From the IMG/VR virus record IMGVR_UViG_3300034104_000851, positions 1-58,385 of that record: a stretch of DNA of 58,385 nt. The stretch is one strand, 5' to 3'. Position 1 is the stretch's first letter; every line of letters starts with the position of its first letter. The notes below the pieces were generated by a model that was given only the letters and a program-made list of their open reading frames with translations, made no database searches and was not told the DNA's origin. Shown here piece by piece: positions 42,271 to 51,080 of the stretch. The stretch comes from a virus. The translations under genes and the position numbers were made by a program.

Positions 42271-42298
42271 AATATACATACAACAAAATTTGATGCAA
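42271..42298 (-). promoter_or_regulatory. Replication operon promoter, genome B
   Basis: Minus-strand TTGCAT (42293-42298), 16 bases, TATATT (42271-42276). The -10 is closer to consensus than in genome A. The 17-base element TGCATCAAATTTTGTTG is unchanged. Confidence 0.6.
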
Positions 42299-42336
42299 GA
42301 CTTGAAATGCAAAAAATTTTGGAGTAGCGTTTTGCC

Positions 42337-42612
42337 ATGACTGAGAAAGAGATAGAGCGGTACTTCTGTAAACGTGTGCGGGCAGCCGGCGGCTTTGCCT
42401 ATAAGTTCCGCAGCGTTACGCAGATCGGTGTGGCCGACCGCATAGCATGTATGCCTAACGGCGAGGCTTGGTTCGTGGAACTGAAGCAGCCTAACGGTAG
42501 GCTGTCTGCGTTGCAGCGTATCTTTTCAGATGAGATGGCACACACCAAGCAGCATTACGCCTGCCTGTGGTCAGTAGAGGATGTGGACACATGGCTCAAA
42601 CGCTTCAGCTAA
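42337..42612 (+). CDS. VRR-NUC nuclease, genome B
   Basis: A 91-aa copy of the nuclease at 1654-1929, with GVADRIACMPNGEAWFVELK unchanged. GGAG lies 12 bases upstream in a fully conserved leader. It overlaps the helicase by 22 bases as in genome A. Confidence 0.85.
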   Translation: MTEKEIERYFCKRVRAAGGFAYKFRSVTQIGVADRIACMPNGEAWFVELKQPNGRLSALQRIFSDEMAHTKQHYACLWSVEDVDTWLKRFS

Positions 42613-43904
42613 GGCCGTACCAACAGCAGGCGGCGACGTTCCTGTACGAACGCGACCGCGCCATGATCCTTGCGCCTGTTGGCGCGGGCAAGACCGCCAT
42701 TACCTTGACGGCGATGGATGAGATGCTGCGCGACGGCCATGTCAAACGCTGGCTGGTGGTAGCGCCGAAGCGCGTCTGCACGGATGTGTGGCCGGTGGAA
42801 GCGCCGAAATGGTCTGGCGTCGCTCCTGCGCTGGCTGTCGGCACGCCAGCGCAAAGGGTGGATGCGTTGCGGAGCGACGCCAGTGTGGTCGTCATTAACT
42901 ATGACAACCTAGATAAGCTAGAGGATTTATCGGGCTTCGACGGAATTGTGTTCGACGAACTGACGCGGCTGAAGAACCCCAGCGGCAAACGCTTCAAGTC
43001 GCTGGAAAAGCTGTTGGCTAACGTCAAGGTGCGCTGGGGCTTGACCGGATCGTTCACGTCGAACGGCCTTGAGGATGTCTTCGGCCAGTGCAAGATCATC
43101 GACCAAGGGCTGCTGGGCCGCGCCAAGGGTGCGTTCATGCAGCAGTATTTCATCTGCATCAACCGCGACTTCGGCCAATGGGTTCCAGCAGCCGGTGGGT
43201 TGGAGCAAGTCATGGCGCGGATCAAACCGGCAACGTTCGTGCTGGAGCCGGGTGAGTATAAGGACAAGCTGCCGCCGTGCCATGTCACGGAGGTGCGCGT
43301 CGCGCTGGATGACCGCAAGCCATACGAAAAGATGAAGCGTGAGTATGTCGTGCGCTTTGGCGATGACCAGATCGTAGCGCAGAACGCAGCGTCGGTGACA
43401 ACCAAGCTGCAACAGATGGCGTCAGGCTTTGTTTACAACCGCGACGCAGGCACGCCGTCCATCTGGTTCAGCAGCCACAAGTTCGACCGGCTGGAAGAAC
43501 TGCTGGCGGAGAACCAGCGGGCCAACACCATAGTCGCGTACACCTATCAGGAAGAGTTGGCGGAACTGAAGCGCCGCTTCCCGCACGCGCAGACAATGGA
43601 CGACGACAATGTCATCGAACGCTGGAACCGCGGTGAGGTCGAGTTGCTGCTGGCGCATCCTAAGTCCGCAGGGCATGGCCTAAACCTACAGCATGGCGGA
43701 TGCCACATGGTGTTCCTGTCGCTGCCGTGGTCGCTGGAACTGTACGAACAGACGGTCGGACGCCTGCACCGCAGCGGTCAGACCAAGGATGTCTGGGTCT
43801 ATGTAATGCTGACTGAAAAGAGTATTGACGAACGCATATGGGCGGCGCTGCACGACAAGCGTGCGGTGTCCGACATAGCCTTAGAGGAATTGAAAAATGA
43901 GTAA
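42591..43904 (+). CDS. SNF2-type helicase, genome B
   Basis: A 437-aa copy of the helicase at 1908-3224, with all motifs kept (APVGAGKTAIT, DELTRLKNP, LTGSFTSNG, QTVGRLHRSGQ). Variation clusters near residue 125-150. The stop is eight bases inside the next gene, because the 67-aa gene of genome A is missing here. Confidence 0.85.
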   Translation: MAQTLQLRPYQQQAATFLYERDRAMILAPVGAGKTAITLTAMDEMLRDGHVKRWLVVAPKRVCTDVWPVEAPKWSGVAPALAVGTPAQRVDALRSDASVVVINYDNLDKLEDLSGFDGIVFDELTRLKNPSGKRFKSLEKLLANVKVRWGLTGSFTSNGLEDVFGQCKIIDQGLLGRAKGAFMQQYFICINRDFGQWVPAAGGLEQVMARIKPATFVLEPGEYKDKLPPCHVTEVRVALDDRKPYEKMKREYVVRFGDDQIVAQNAASVTTKLQQMASGFVYNRDAGTPSIWFSSHKFDRLEELLAENQRANTIVAYTYQEELAELKRRFPHAQTMDDDNVIERWNRGEVELLLAHPKSAGHGLNLQHGGCHMVFLSLPWSLELYEQTVGRLHRSGQTKDVWVYVMLTEKSIDERIWAALHDKRAVSDIALEELKNE

Positions 43905-44088
43905 GTTAAACTGGCGGTCGATGATTGCCGTGCTGTCCGACCTTACGGAAGGCGAACTAAAGGATGCGCTGGACGCGGAACTGAAGACGCACAAGCGCCC
44001 GGCCATCGCTCGGCGGTTGCACCAGCGGTACTCTGCGATGCGGACGGCGCGGGAGCGCGTCGAGATTATGAAGAGGTTGAAGAAATGA
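43897..44088 (+). CDS. Conserved small basic protein, genome B
   Basis: A 63-aa copy of the protein at 3414-3605; the basic C-terminal helix is unchanged. It overlaps the helicase by eight bases and the next gene by ATGA. Confidence 0.7.
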   Translation: MSKLNWRSMIAVLSDLTEGELKDALDAELKTHKRPAIARRLHQRYSAMRTARERVEIMKRLKK

Positions 44089-44216
44089 CAGACCATGCAG
44101 CGGCGACCGCTGAAGCACTGGAAATGGTGATTGCCATGCTAAAGGCAGGGCAATCACCTGAAGACTTAGGCCCGATGGTTATACTGATCGGGCGTATGAT
44201 GGCTAGGCGAACCTAA
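44085..44216 (+). CDS. Conserved 43-aa protein, genome B
   Basis: MTDHAAATAEALEMVIAMLKAGQSPEDLGPMVILIGRMMARRT, the counterpart of 3602-3733. It overlaps the end of the convergent membrane-protein gene by four bases, leaving no room for a terminator. Confidence 0.6.
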   Translation: MTDHAAATAEALEMVIAMLKAGQSPEDLGPMVILIGRMMARRT

Positions 44217-44380
44217 GCTAAGTATTGCGACAGCGCCGTAGCGGCTGCGCCGATGATGGCGAGTACGCCGGCCAGCTTGGCTTTCCAACCAAGGGCAGGC
44301 TTCGGCGCTTCGTCCATCGGCAAGATTTTACCGGCGACTTCTTTCACGGCAATTTTCGTGATGAGGTTCTTCAAGTTCAT
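44213..44380 (-). CDS. Small membrane protein of the genome B lysis region
   Basis: A 55-aa protein from MNLKNLITKIAVKEVAGKILPMDEAPKPALGWKAKLAGVLAIIGAAATALSQYLA: an amphipathic N-terminus and one C-terminal membrane helix. GGAGAG lies upstream. It is last in the late operon, after the endolysin. A holin or antiholin role is possible but not shown. Confidence 0.55.
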   Translation of the reverse strand: MNLKNLITKIAVKEVAGKILPMDEAPKPALGWKAKLAGVLAIIGAAATALSQYLA

Positions 44381-44390
44381 GTTACTCTCC

Positions 44391-45002
44391 TTACAGCCAA
44401 GAAGCATATTTCTTGGTTTTCAGTTTGCGGTCGTCGAGTCCGTGTGTACCACCATTTATCCGCTTTGTCAGTGCAAGGATTGTAGCGTCATTGACGCCTT
44501 GGTCACAGATACCCCAAAGCTTGTTCTTGTCGAAGAACCAAAGGGCGCTTTCAAAGGCCAGTTCGGTAGCCACCAAATCGGGGTTCGTCATCACATCGGG
44601 GCGACCGATATAGTCGGAGAACGCCTTGAAATTAAATTTGCCCGTCAATTGGAGACTGCCGCGGCCACGAAAAAGCCAGCCTTCGCCTGACGCTTCGTCG
44701 CCATTGCCCATGCGGTTGGCGTAGACGCGGTTGGCAATTTTCATCGGCTGGCGTTCGTAAGCGCGGGCCAGTGCATCGGTCGGGAAGTACTTACCAAAGA
44801 TGCCGCGCAGACCCTTCGCGCTGTAGTTCAGGTTCTCGCTGAACGCCTTGAAGCCGCCCGACTCATGCGCCGTTTGAGCAAAGAAATGTGCAGCCCGATC
44901 AGGTGATAATTTATAAAAAGCCGCAGCCGCCTTAAATGTACCCGGACCAAATGCACCATCAGCGGTCACCCCTATCTTTTTCTGTAGATTTACAAGGCTC
45001 AT
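44391..45002 (-). CDS. Endolysin, GH19 chitinase-like
   Basis: A 203-aa enzyme. A short N-terminal peptidoglycan-binding-like segment (LQKKIGVTADGAFGPGTFKAAAAFYKL) leads into a GH19 lysozyme domain with the catalytic Glu in HFFAQTAHESGGF and the conserved WLFRGRGSLQLTGKFNF. It cuts the glycan strand, unlike the M15 peptidase of genome A. It overlaps the start of the gene before by four bases (ATGA). Confidence 0.88.
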   Translation of the reverse strand: MSLVNLQKKIGVTADGAFGPGTFKAAAAFYKLSPDRAAHFFAQTAHESGGFKAFSENLNYSAKGLRGIFGKYFPTDALARAYERQPMKIANRVYANRMGNGDEASGEGWLFRGRGSLQLTGKFNFKAFSDYIGRPDVMTNPDLVATELAFESALWFFDKNKLWGICDQGVNDATILALTKRINGGTHGLDDRKLKTKKYASWL

Positions 45003-45496
45003 TTACCCGCACTCCGCCAAGCAGGGAAGTCGTTTTCGTCGACCACACCGTCGCCGGTGACGTCGTAGCGCAGGTCGTTGCGGTACTTCTCCCAAGGTGC
45101 CATGTCGTCGTCATCGTCTTCTTCAGGCTCGTCAATGAAGACAGTGGCTTGCGGATCGTCGTACACCTTCGGCGCCATCGCTGGCGTCAGTTCAAGCGGC
45201 GCTTCTGGCTCTGGCGCCGGCGCAGGCTCAGGGTCGGTGTCACGCGCATTGGCGTTGAGGCTCAGGCCGCCCAGCAGTCCGACAAGCGCACCGATGATGG
45301 TCTGGAACGCAGGGTTAATCATCTCAAGGACGGCAGTGCTGTCCACGACATCGTTAGGCACGAACATGCCGACGACCAGCGCCAGCACGACGACAAGGAT
45401 AACTGCCGACAGCGTGACGATTGCCACGCGAACGACAAACTCAACGGTGTCGTTGACGCCGTCGTGCTTGCTCTCAAAACTATTCAGGAAGCTCAT
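44999..45496 (-). CDS. Two-helix membrane protein with C-terminal EF-hand-like loop
   Basis: A 165-aa protein. Two membrane helices (residues about 20-43 and 55-78, the second with INPAFQTIIGALVGLLGGL), a Pro/Glu-rich linker, a run of five Asp (EEDDDDDMAPWEKY), and YDVTGDGVVDENDFPAW at the end. The last has D-x-T-x-D-G-x-V-D-x-x-D, the calcium loop of EF-hands and dockerins. MSFLNSFESKHDGV is the preferred start. It is a holin candidate by place and topology and a paralogue of the 95-aa protein upstream. Confidence 0.7.
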   Translation of the reverse strand: MSFLNSFESKHDGVNDTVEFVVRVAIVTLSAVILVVVLALVVGMFVPNDVVDSTAVLEMINPAFQTIIGALVGLLGGLSLNANARDTDPEPAPAPEPEAPLELTPAMAPKVYDDPQATVFIDEPEEDDDDDMAPWEKYRNDLRYDVTGDGVVDENDFPAWRSAGK

Positions 45497-45767
45497 CTTC
45501 TTCGTCCTTCTTCTTTTGCATAGCGCCGCTGCCCTGCCCCGCCATAAGTCCTGCCAACGCCCCGACAATGAACGTTGCTATCGGGTTAATCAACTTGAAA
45601 AACTCAGCGTCGTTAGGGGACTGCCCTTCCATCGGCTGCGACACAAACACCAACGAGTATAGCACGGTCGCCACGATGAACGTCAGCGTCAGCGACAGGA
45701 CGATCCCGACGATGAACCGCAGCAATTCCTCCGGCGTCCATTCACTTCTCGGCTTCATCTTCTTCAC
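45480..45767 (-). CDS. Two-helix membrane protein, holin candidate
   Basis: A 95-aa protein with helices at about residues 17-43 and 60-80 and a charged tail (MQKKKDEEDELPE). FFKLINPIATFIVGALAGLMAG aligns with MINPAFQTIIGALVGLLGGL of the next gene, so the two arose by duplication. Overlaps both neighbours. Short class II-like holin form; pairs of such proteins often act as holin and antiholin (inference). Confidence 0.65.
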   Translation of the reverse strand: MKKMKPRSEWTPEELLRFIVGIVLSLTLTFIVATVLYSLVFVSQPMEGQSPNDAEFFKLINPIATFIVGALAGLMAGQGSGAMQKKKDEEDELPE

Positions 45768-45927
45768 CTGTATTGATTAGCCATTCGGTGCAGTAGCCCA
45801 TAGCGATGCACCGCGGCTTCTTGCAGAGTTCGTCTTCCCAATTCGCAGGGTCTTGACAATCGTAGCGGTAGCGGTCTTCGCAGCCAGCAAGCACCAGCGC
45901 CGCCAGTAGTAGACTGACTATACGCAT
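45742..45927 (-). CDS. Small Cys-rich lipoprotein, possible outer-membrane spanin
   Basis: A 61-aa protein with the signal MRIVSLLLAALVLAGC: the lipobox LAGC puts the lipid on Cys16. The mature part has four more Cys (CQDPANWEDELCKKPRCIAMGYC). No Rz-like partner was found next to it, so it could be a spanin component or another phage lipoprotein. Confidence 0.65.
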   Translation of the reverse strand: MRIVSLLLAALVLAGCEDRYRYDCQDPANWEDELCKKPRCIAMGYCTEWLINTGEEDEAEK

Positions 45928-45934
45928 ACGCCCT

Positions 45935-46114
45935 CTAGCCGGCCTTTTGCAGCACGTTCATGAGTATGCCGACCAGCAATACGATGATTGTGCCGGCGGA
46001 AGTCATGCCGACTTTTTCAATACGCTTCATCCGCGCGCAGATACTCTCGTACCGGAACGCGCAGACCTGTTCGTGCGTGTTAAGTTGCGCTTGTGTTTCG
46101 TCGATAGTAGCCAT
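45935..46114 (-). CDS. XhlA-like small membrane protein, genome B
   Basis: A 59-aa protein whose first 28 residues equal those of 6002-6172. The C-terminal membrane helix differs modestly and ends in NVLQKAG. It marks the left boundary of conserved sequence before the swapped lysis genes. Confidence 0.65.
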   Translation of the reverse strand: MATIDETQAQLNTHEQVCAFRYESICARMKRIEKVGMTSAGTIIVLLVGILMNVLQKAG

Positions 46115-46116
46115 TG

Positions 46117-48537
46117 TTAGCGTCTCATGGAGTTAAGGTTTTGAAACCGTTTATCTTTAGGTATCCTGCCGTATATCGGTACGGGGTAGCCTTCAGAAAA
46201 GTCAACATCTACCAGCGGTTCGCCGGTTTCAGGATCAAAGTCAGGGAACTTAAATTCTTCGCCCAGCGTCTGCGGCGTGATGCCTGCCACACCTGTCTGC
46301 ACCACGGCTTGCTGTCTGGCGGCAGACGGCGCCTGCGAACCATACAAAAGTTTGTTTACATATTCTTCAGCGGGGCGCACTCGTAACAACTCGCCCGCTT
46401 GGCGCGGAGACGCCAACGCAGGAACTAAGTTACGCATGGTGTTCTCCGATGCTTTTTGCGCCGCCCGCACACCAAATTCTTGCGCCGCGATGCCGCCGCC
46501 GTAAACGTGCGGTAGACCACCCAATACACGGGCGCCTGCCGTGAAGACGTTTGGCACGGTCGGCTCCAACATACCGCCGACATTAGTCGTAATACCTTGC
46601 TTAAATGAAAGACGCTGCGACTGAGGTAAATCCTCAAGGCCCGTCTGCGACACGGCACGTTGCGCTTCAATATCGCGGCCCAGCTTATTAGCCGTAGCTA
46701 AATCCGCGCCCTGCATTTCTACGTTGATATCGAATCGACCCGGACCTAACTTGCTTTCGACAAAGTCGGGGTCTTCGCCAGCCATTACTTTGGCAAATCT
46801 TGCTTCAGGCAGCTTGGCAAGTTCACGCTGAAGCTGTTGGCGCTCGATACCTTTCATGCCTTCGGCAAAGGTATTTAGGTAGTTTTTCCAACCCACGCCG
46901 CCTGCCGCTTCAATGGCTTCATCGATTGGCTTTTGTGCGGCTGCGATAAGTTGAGATGTCCCCGCACGTAATGCTTTAGGGTCGGTCGTGCCTAAGATGC
47001 TGGACACAAACGCGCCCATTTCGCGGCGTGCCAAGTTAATTCCTTGGGCATCAATGACGCCACCAAACTTAGCTGCGCGGCGCTCCAGATTGTTTGCGAA
47101 CTCCGACAATATTTTAAAACGGTCAGGGCTGACAAACTGCGCCTTATCCGCTTCTGCGCGTAAGTTAGTTACGACCTGTGAAATATCCAGTGGCGCCAGA
47201 CCTTGCGCGCGCAAGTTAGCCGCGACTTCTTCTGCTGATCGGGCGTCTTCCAGATACTGACTTATACGAGCATCAAAGTTCGGGTCATTCATATACCGCG
47301 CTGCTGAGTCCAGTTCAGATTGCAACGCAGATCGCGCGCGGGCAGCGGCTTGCTCAGATGGAATGATTTGTGTGCGCCCAATATCGGCAGCGCCTAACGC
47401 TCGTTCGCGCATCGGGCCTGTTACATCCTGCAACGCCCTTTTAGTTTCCGCTATGTTGCTAACAGCTTCTGTTTGCGTTCCGCCGCCGCTGATAACCTCA
47501 CGCATACGTTTTTGTCCCGCGGCGCGCTGTTTCGCTACGCGGAGAAGCGGGGCTGCTTCGGTGCTTGCACTAGCAATCTGGGTAGCCGCAGCCAGTTCAG
47601 GCGTGAGCAATCCCCGCGACGCCAGAAACTCAGCCGTATTGGCTTTGATATTCTTCGGTGCGTTTCGCAGTGCCTTTTCAATTTTGGTTGCGTTCTGGTC
47701 AATTACCTCGCGCAAGATTTCAGCAGCGCGGACGGCGCCAGCGCGGCCAGCTAGGACATCATATGTTTTGCCTGCGCCAAACTTGAGCATGTGGCCGAGG
47801 ACAGGCACAGTAGCGCCAGCCAACGCTGCATCTGTCAAATCTTGATCGGTAGCGGCAGCAGCTATAAGGCTTGAAATAGCGCCGCCAGCAGCACGAAGAC
47901 CGACACGCGCTTTGCGTGATCCGGCTATAATCTTGCCTTCTTTTACTGCCGCCTTAGTTGGTTTAGCTACTCGCGTGCCGCCAGACGTTATAGCGCGGCC
48001 AGTTTTTTCTATTACGCCGCCTAACCGCGGCGCAACTTTGGTAAGTGCCCTACCGCCAAGCTGCGTGACAGCGCCGCCGCCCATCGTGAGCGGAAGTGCC
48101 CCGGCAATTTCACCACCGAGTTTGCCGCCAGCAAAGGTGACGGGGTTCGCCTGTTGCCGTTCAGCAGCAAATTGCGCTAATCGCTTCTTGGTTTTATCGG
48201 ACGCACCTACTGGAATATATTCTAAAGGGTTAAGGTAAGATAGCTTTTCAGCAATCGGTTTCAGCCCGCGCTCAACCCCAGATACAGCAGACGCAATCTT
48301 ACTACCAGTGGCGCGCAGCGCACTTTTCTCGTCCGCACGCTGTTTCGCTTGCTGCCGTGTGTAACGCTCTTTAGATGTTTCGACGTTAAACCGACGCCGA
48401 ATTTCAGCCTGCGTAGCAGGACTTGCACTGCGGTACTCTGGCAGCGTAGCCACACGGCGATCAAAGATAGCCTGCTTTGTAGCTGGATTAGCGTTTACGT
48501 AGTTCGGGTCTTTTAAAATATCCAGCGCGCTAGACAT
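46117..48537 (-). CDS. Large ejection (internal virion) protein, genome B
   Basis: An 806-aa, Ala-rich helical protein. The N-terminus MSSALDILKDPNYVNANPATKQAIFDRRVATLPEY is of the kind found on P22-like and T7-like internal virion proteins, followed by a Gly/Ala-rich hydrophobic region (about 130-240) and long helices. Same slot as the 547-aa protein of genome A, with little common sequence. AAGGGA lies upstream. Probably passes into the cell with the DNA. Confidence 0.65.
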   Translation of the reverse strand: MSSALDILKDPNYVNANPATKQAIFDRRVATLPEYRSASPATQAEIRRRFNVETSKERYTRQQAKQRADEKSALRATGSKIASAVSGVERGLKPIAEKLSYLNPLEYIPVGASDKTKKRLAQFAAERQQANPVTFAGGKLGGEIAGALPLTMGGGAVTQLGGRALTKVAPRLGGVIEKTGRAITSGGTRVAKPTKAAVKEGKIIAGSRKARVGLRAAGGAISSLIAAAATDQDLTDAALAGATVPVLGHMLKFGAGKTYDVLAGRAGAVRAAEILREVIDQNATKIEKALRNAPKNIKANTAEFLASRGLLTPELAAATQIASASTEAAPLLRVAKQRAAGQKRMREVISGGGTQTEAVSNIAETKRALQDVTGPMRERALGAADIGRTQIIPSEQAAARARSALQSELDSAARYMNDPNFDARISQYLEDARSAEEVAANLRAQGLAPLDISQVVTNLRAEADKAQFVSPDRFKILSEFANNLERRAAKFGGVIDAQGINLARREMGAFVSSILGTTDPKALRAGTSQLIAAAQKPIDEAIEAAGGVGWKNYLNTFAEGMKGIERQQLQRELAKLPEARFAKVMAGEDPDFVESKLGPGRFDINVEMQGADLATANKLGRDIEAQRAVSQTGLEDLPQSQRLSFKQGITTNVGGMLEPTVPNVFTAGARVLGGLPHVYGGGIAAQEFGVRAAQKASENTMRNLVPALASPRQAGELLRVRPAEEYVNKLLYGSQAPSAARQQAVVQTGVAGITPQTLGEEFKFPDFDPETGEPLVDVDFSEGYPVPIYGRIPKDKRFQNLNSMRR

Positions 48538-48541
48538 ACTA

Positions 48542-50326
48542 TTAATCCCTTAGAAGCGGGTTATTGCGGTCCACCTTAGTTGACGTGCGCCTTTGGGGTA
48601 GGTCTTTTGTACTGAGGTACCGGTCTGAAACCTTTGGTACTGCTAGGCGCAGCTTCGGGTTTTCCTTTAGCACGTCGCCGTACACGCCGTCATATTCGCG
48701 CTGGGCGCTCTGGTATGTGCGGTACAGTTTTCGGCGCATATCTATTAACTCAGCATCAAACGTAGCTGGTTCGCCTGTTTGAATTAGTTTGCTGGCCGCT
48801 TGTTCTACGATCTTGGCGTCCTTATCGGTCGGGTTAGCGCCGACCGGCGATGCGCCAGTTTCGGTGTTCTTACGCATATCAATCAACGATGTCAGCGTAG
48901 CGGTATTTTTAATCTTATCAAAAGCAGCCTGTGCGTCAGCGCGCGCGCCGGTCTGCAAAAGACGAGGTAAATTACCTTCAATCGGGCCAACGATTGAGAA
49001 ACGTTTAGGGTTACGCAACAACTGATCTATGGTGTTGATGCGATCAACTACCTCGTTGAGTATCCCTTCCGTAGCGTATTTTGCTCTTGTCGCTGTTGAC
49101 TTTAGTTCGATAGCGCGTTCGGCTTTCTTAGTTGCTTCCGCAATCGCCGGCGCCATTCGCAATTCTACATCCTTGGTAGCCTGCGCTTCCACCTGTTTTT
49201 CCGCGCCGAGGCGCCCCAAAGGCACCACCGATGATCCGGGCGCTATCGGTTGATTTGGATTACGCATTTGAAGCGGTGTGCTTGTGCGTGTCTGCGCCAG
49301 TGTTTGTTCCATTGGCGGTGCGCCGCGCAGACCAGCGGTCTGCGATTGCATTGGCTCACCGCGATAGACAGCAAACTGCGACTCCGGTGTTTGCACAGGG
49401 TTAGCGCCCATCGCGCTGTCAGCCAGCGATGGTGCGTCAGCTTGCAGCGTAATGTTGGCCCGACGGAAGGAGTCTACAAGCGCCTGCTTATTCTGCGGCG
49501 GTTGTGTAGCTAAAAGCTGATCAAAGTCCACCTGCGCCATGACGCCTGTTTGGAACGCAGAGTCAACAATGCGCGACATTACTTCAGGTGTCATCTGCAC
49601 TGCGCCAGCGCCACCCATATCGCTCTGGTTAAACGACACTGGCCGCGACGTAGGGCTGCCCGAAGGAATGAACGCAGGGTCCATTCCTTGATTTATGAGG
49701 TCTTGTGGCGTTGTGTTGGCGCCTTGCGTCGCACGCATTGTTACGCCGTCGCCGGCGGCGGTCACCGGTGCTGTCGGTGTCCGCGGTGCGGCAGGCGTTT
49801 CAGGCGCATCGTATACGGGCCGTTGCTCAGGGTTAAGGCCGCCGACAGTGACTGATCTAGGCGCACCTGATGTAGAAAGTTCCAAACTGGCGACCGGCGT
49901 CGCAATAGTTTTTTCAATTTCTTTTTCGGCCTTCATCATAAGCCCGTATCGCGTATTGCGGTCCCATGAAGTTGCAGGCGGTAAAACTTTATCCCAGCCC
50001 GGCACACGCGCCACTAGATCAGCGCGCACCGCTTCCTTAGCTGCAAGGTCATTTTCAGCTACATCTGCTACACCTTCACGAAATATCTCTAACGCCTGAA
50101 GTATGTTATCTTGCTGCGCTTTTGTTAACGCTGGACCATGCAACTCCGCCGCGCGCGCTTCTTGCGCTTTGTTGATGTCCATCGTCTGCTGCGCTAGCGC
50201 CGCTTGACGCTCCGCCGCTTCCTGCTGCCGCGCCATGTTCATCATGTTCACGAACTGCGCCGTGCGCCGCGACGGATCGGGAAGCTGTGGGCTGCGCGCT
50301 TGAAGTGCTATCATTTGGTTTGCCAT
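48542..50326 (-). CDS. Ejection protein, gp20-like position, genome B
   Basis: A 594-aa protein. It shares with genome A the N-terminus (MANQMIALQAR.PQLPDP), ATPVASLELS..GGLNPEQRPVYDAPETP and the ESQFAVYRGEPMQSQTAGLRGAPPMEQTLAQTRTSTPLQMRNPN block. The C-terminal 200 residues are unrelated to genome A, so the gene is a mosaic. Confidence 0.65.
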   Translation of the reverse strand: MANQMIALQARSPQLPDPSRRTAQFVNMMNMARQQEAAERQAALAQQTMDINKAQEARAAELHGPALTKAQQDNILQALEIFREGVADVAENDLAAKEAVRADLVARVPGWDKVLPPATSWDRNTRYGLMMKAEKEIEKTIATPVASLELSTSGAPRSVTVGGLNPEQRPVYDAPETPAAPRTPTAPVTAAGDGVTMRATQGANTTPQDLINQGMDPAFIPSGSPTSRPVSFNQSDMGGAGAVQMTPEVMSRIVDSAFQTGVMAQVDFDQLLATQPPQNKQALVDSFRRANITLQADAPSLADSAMGANPVQTPESQFAVYRGEPMQSQTAGLRGAPPMEQTLAQTRTSTPLQMRNPNQPIAPGSSVVPLGRLGAEKQVEAQATKDVELRMAPAIAEATKKAERAIELKSTATRAKYATEGILNEVVDRINTIDQLLRNPKRFSIVGPIEGNLPRLLQTGARADAQAAFDKIKNTATLTSLIDMRKNTETGASPVGANPTDKDAKIVEQAASKLIQTGEPATFDAELIDMRRKLYRTYQSAQREYDGVYGDVLKENPKLRLAVPKVSDRYLSTKDLPQRRTSTKVDRNNPLLRD

Positions 50327-50329
50327 GAT

Positions 50330-51079
50330 TTATCCGTCGTCTGAAATGAGGCCGTAGGGTCCGCCGCCGCCGCTACCGGGCGTTCTGTTTTTATAGTACT
50401 GCATAATGGCGTTGTTCATAGGCGCGTTGGATGCGTATCCACCTATCTGACCCAACGCGTTTGTCAGCGCATTAGCAGAGCCGATGTAGCCAGATGCGCG
50501 GGCTTGGCCTGCATTATAGATGTTCGACGCTTGGTTCTGGCCCATCTGTCCAGCAGCGCCAGTCATCACGTTGGTGGCGGACTGACCTGAACCCATCAGC
50601 GATTGCAATGGATTAAGGCGCGCCGACCGCTCAACCTGATAACGGTTAAATGCGTTCTGATATTCTTGGCTGGCTAAATCTTGGCCGAAACGCTGCACGC
50701 CCTTCAAGGTGGAGCCGGACAGCAGATTGCCGCGTGCGGCTGCCGACCGCTCTAGCGCCTTCATGCCTTCCGCTTGACGGAAAGCATAGCCGGGGTCTTG
50801 CTGAAATTGATCAGTACCAAAGGCTTTCGCCATGCTGCCGTAGCCAGCGGCGGTCTTGTCGCCGCCGATGCCCAGAAGCTGCATAATCTCATTTTGCGCC
50901 GTCATCCCGCCTTGGCGAAACGGCTCTTGCAGTTCAATCTGCCGCTGGAACATGCGCTCCTGTGCAGCGTTAGCGTCTTGCGACGCCTGAACCTGCGCCC
51001 TAGACGCTTTTTTAGATGCCTTGCTGGAAATTACCGCGCCGCCAACTGCGGCTGCTGCGGTTACTGCGGCTGCGACCAT
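50330..51079 (-). CDS. DNA ejection/transfer protein, gp7-like, genome B
   Basis: A 249-aa protein; residues 40-205 nearly equal those of 9466-10200, while the N-terminal helix (MVAAAVTAAAAVGGAVISSKASKKASRAQ) and the C-terminal tail differ. ATG at 51079 with GGGGA upstream is preferred to an in-frame TTG at 51091. Confidence 0.65.
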   Translation of the reverse strand: MVAAAVTAAAAVGGAVISSKASKKASRAQVQASQDANAAQERMFQRQIELQEPFRQGGMTAQNEIMQLLGIGGDKTAAGYGSMAKAFGTDQFQQDPGYAFRQAEGMKALERSAAARGNLLSGSTLKGVQRFGQDLASQEYQNAFNRYQVERSARLNPLQSLMGSGQSATNVMTGAAGQMGQNQASNIYNAGQARASGYIGSANALTNALGQIGGYASNAPMNNAIMQYYKNRTPGSGGGGPYGLISDDG

Positions 51080-51080
51080 G

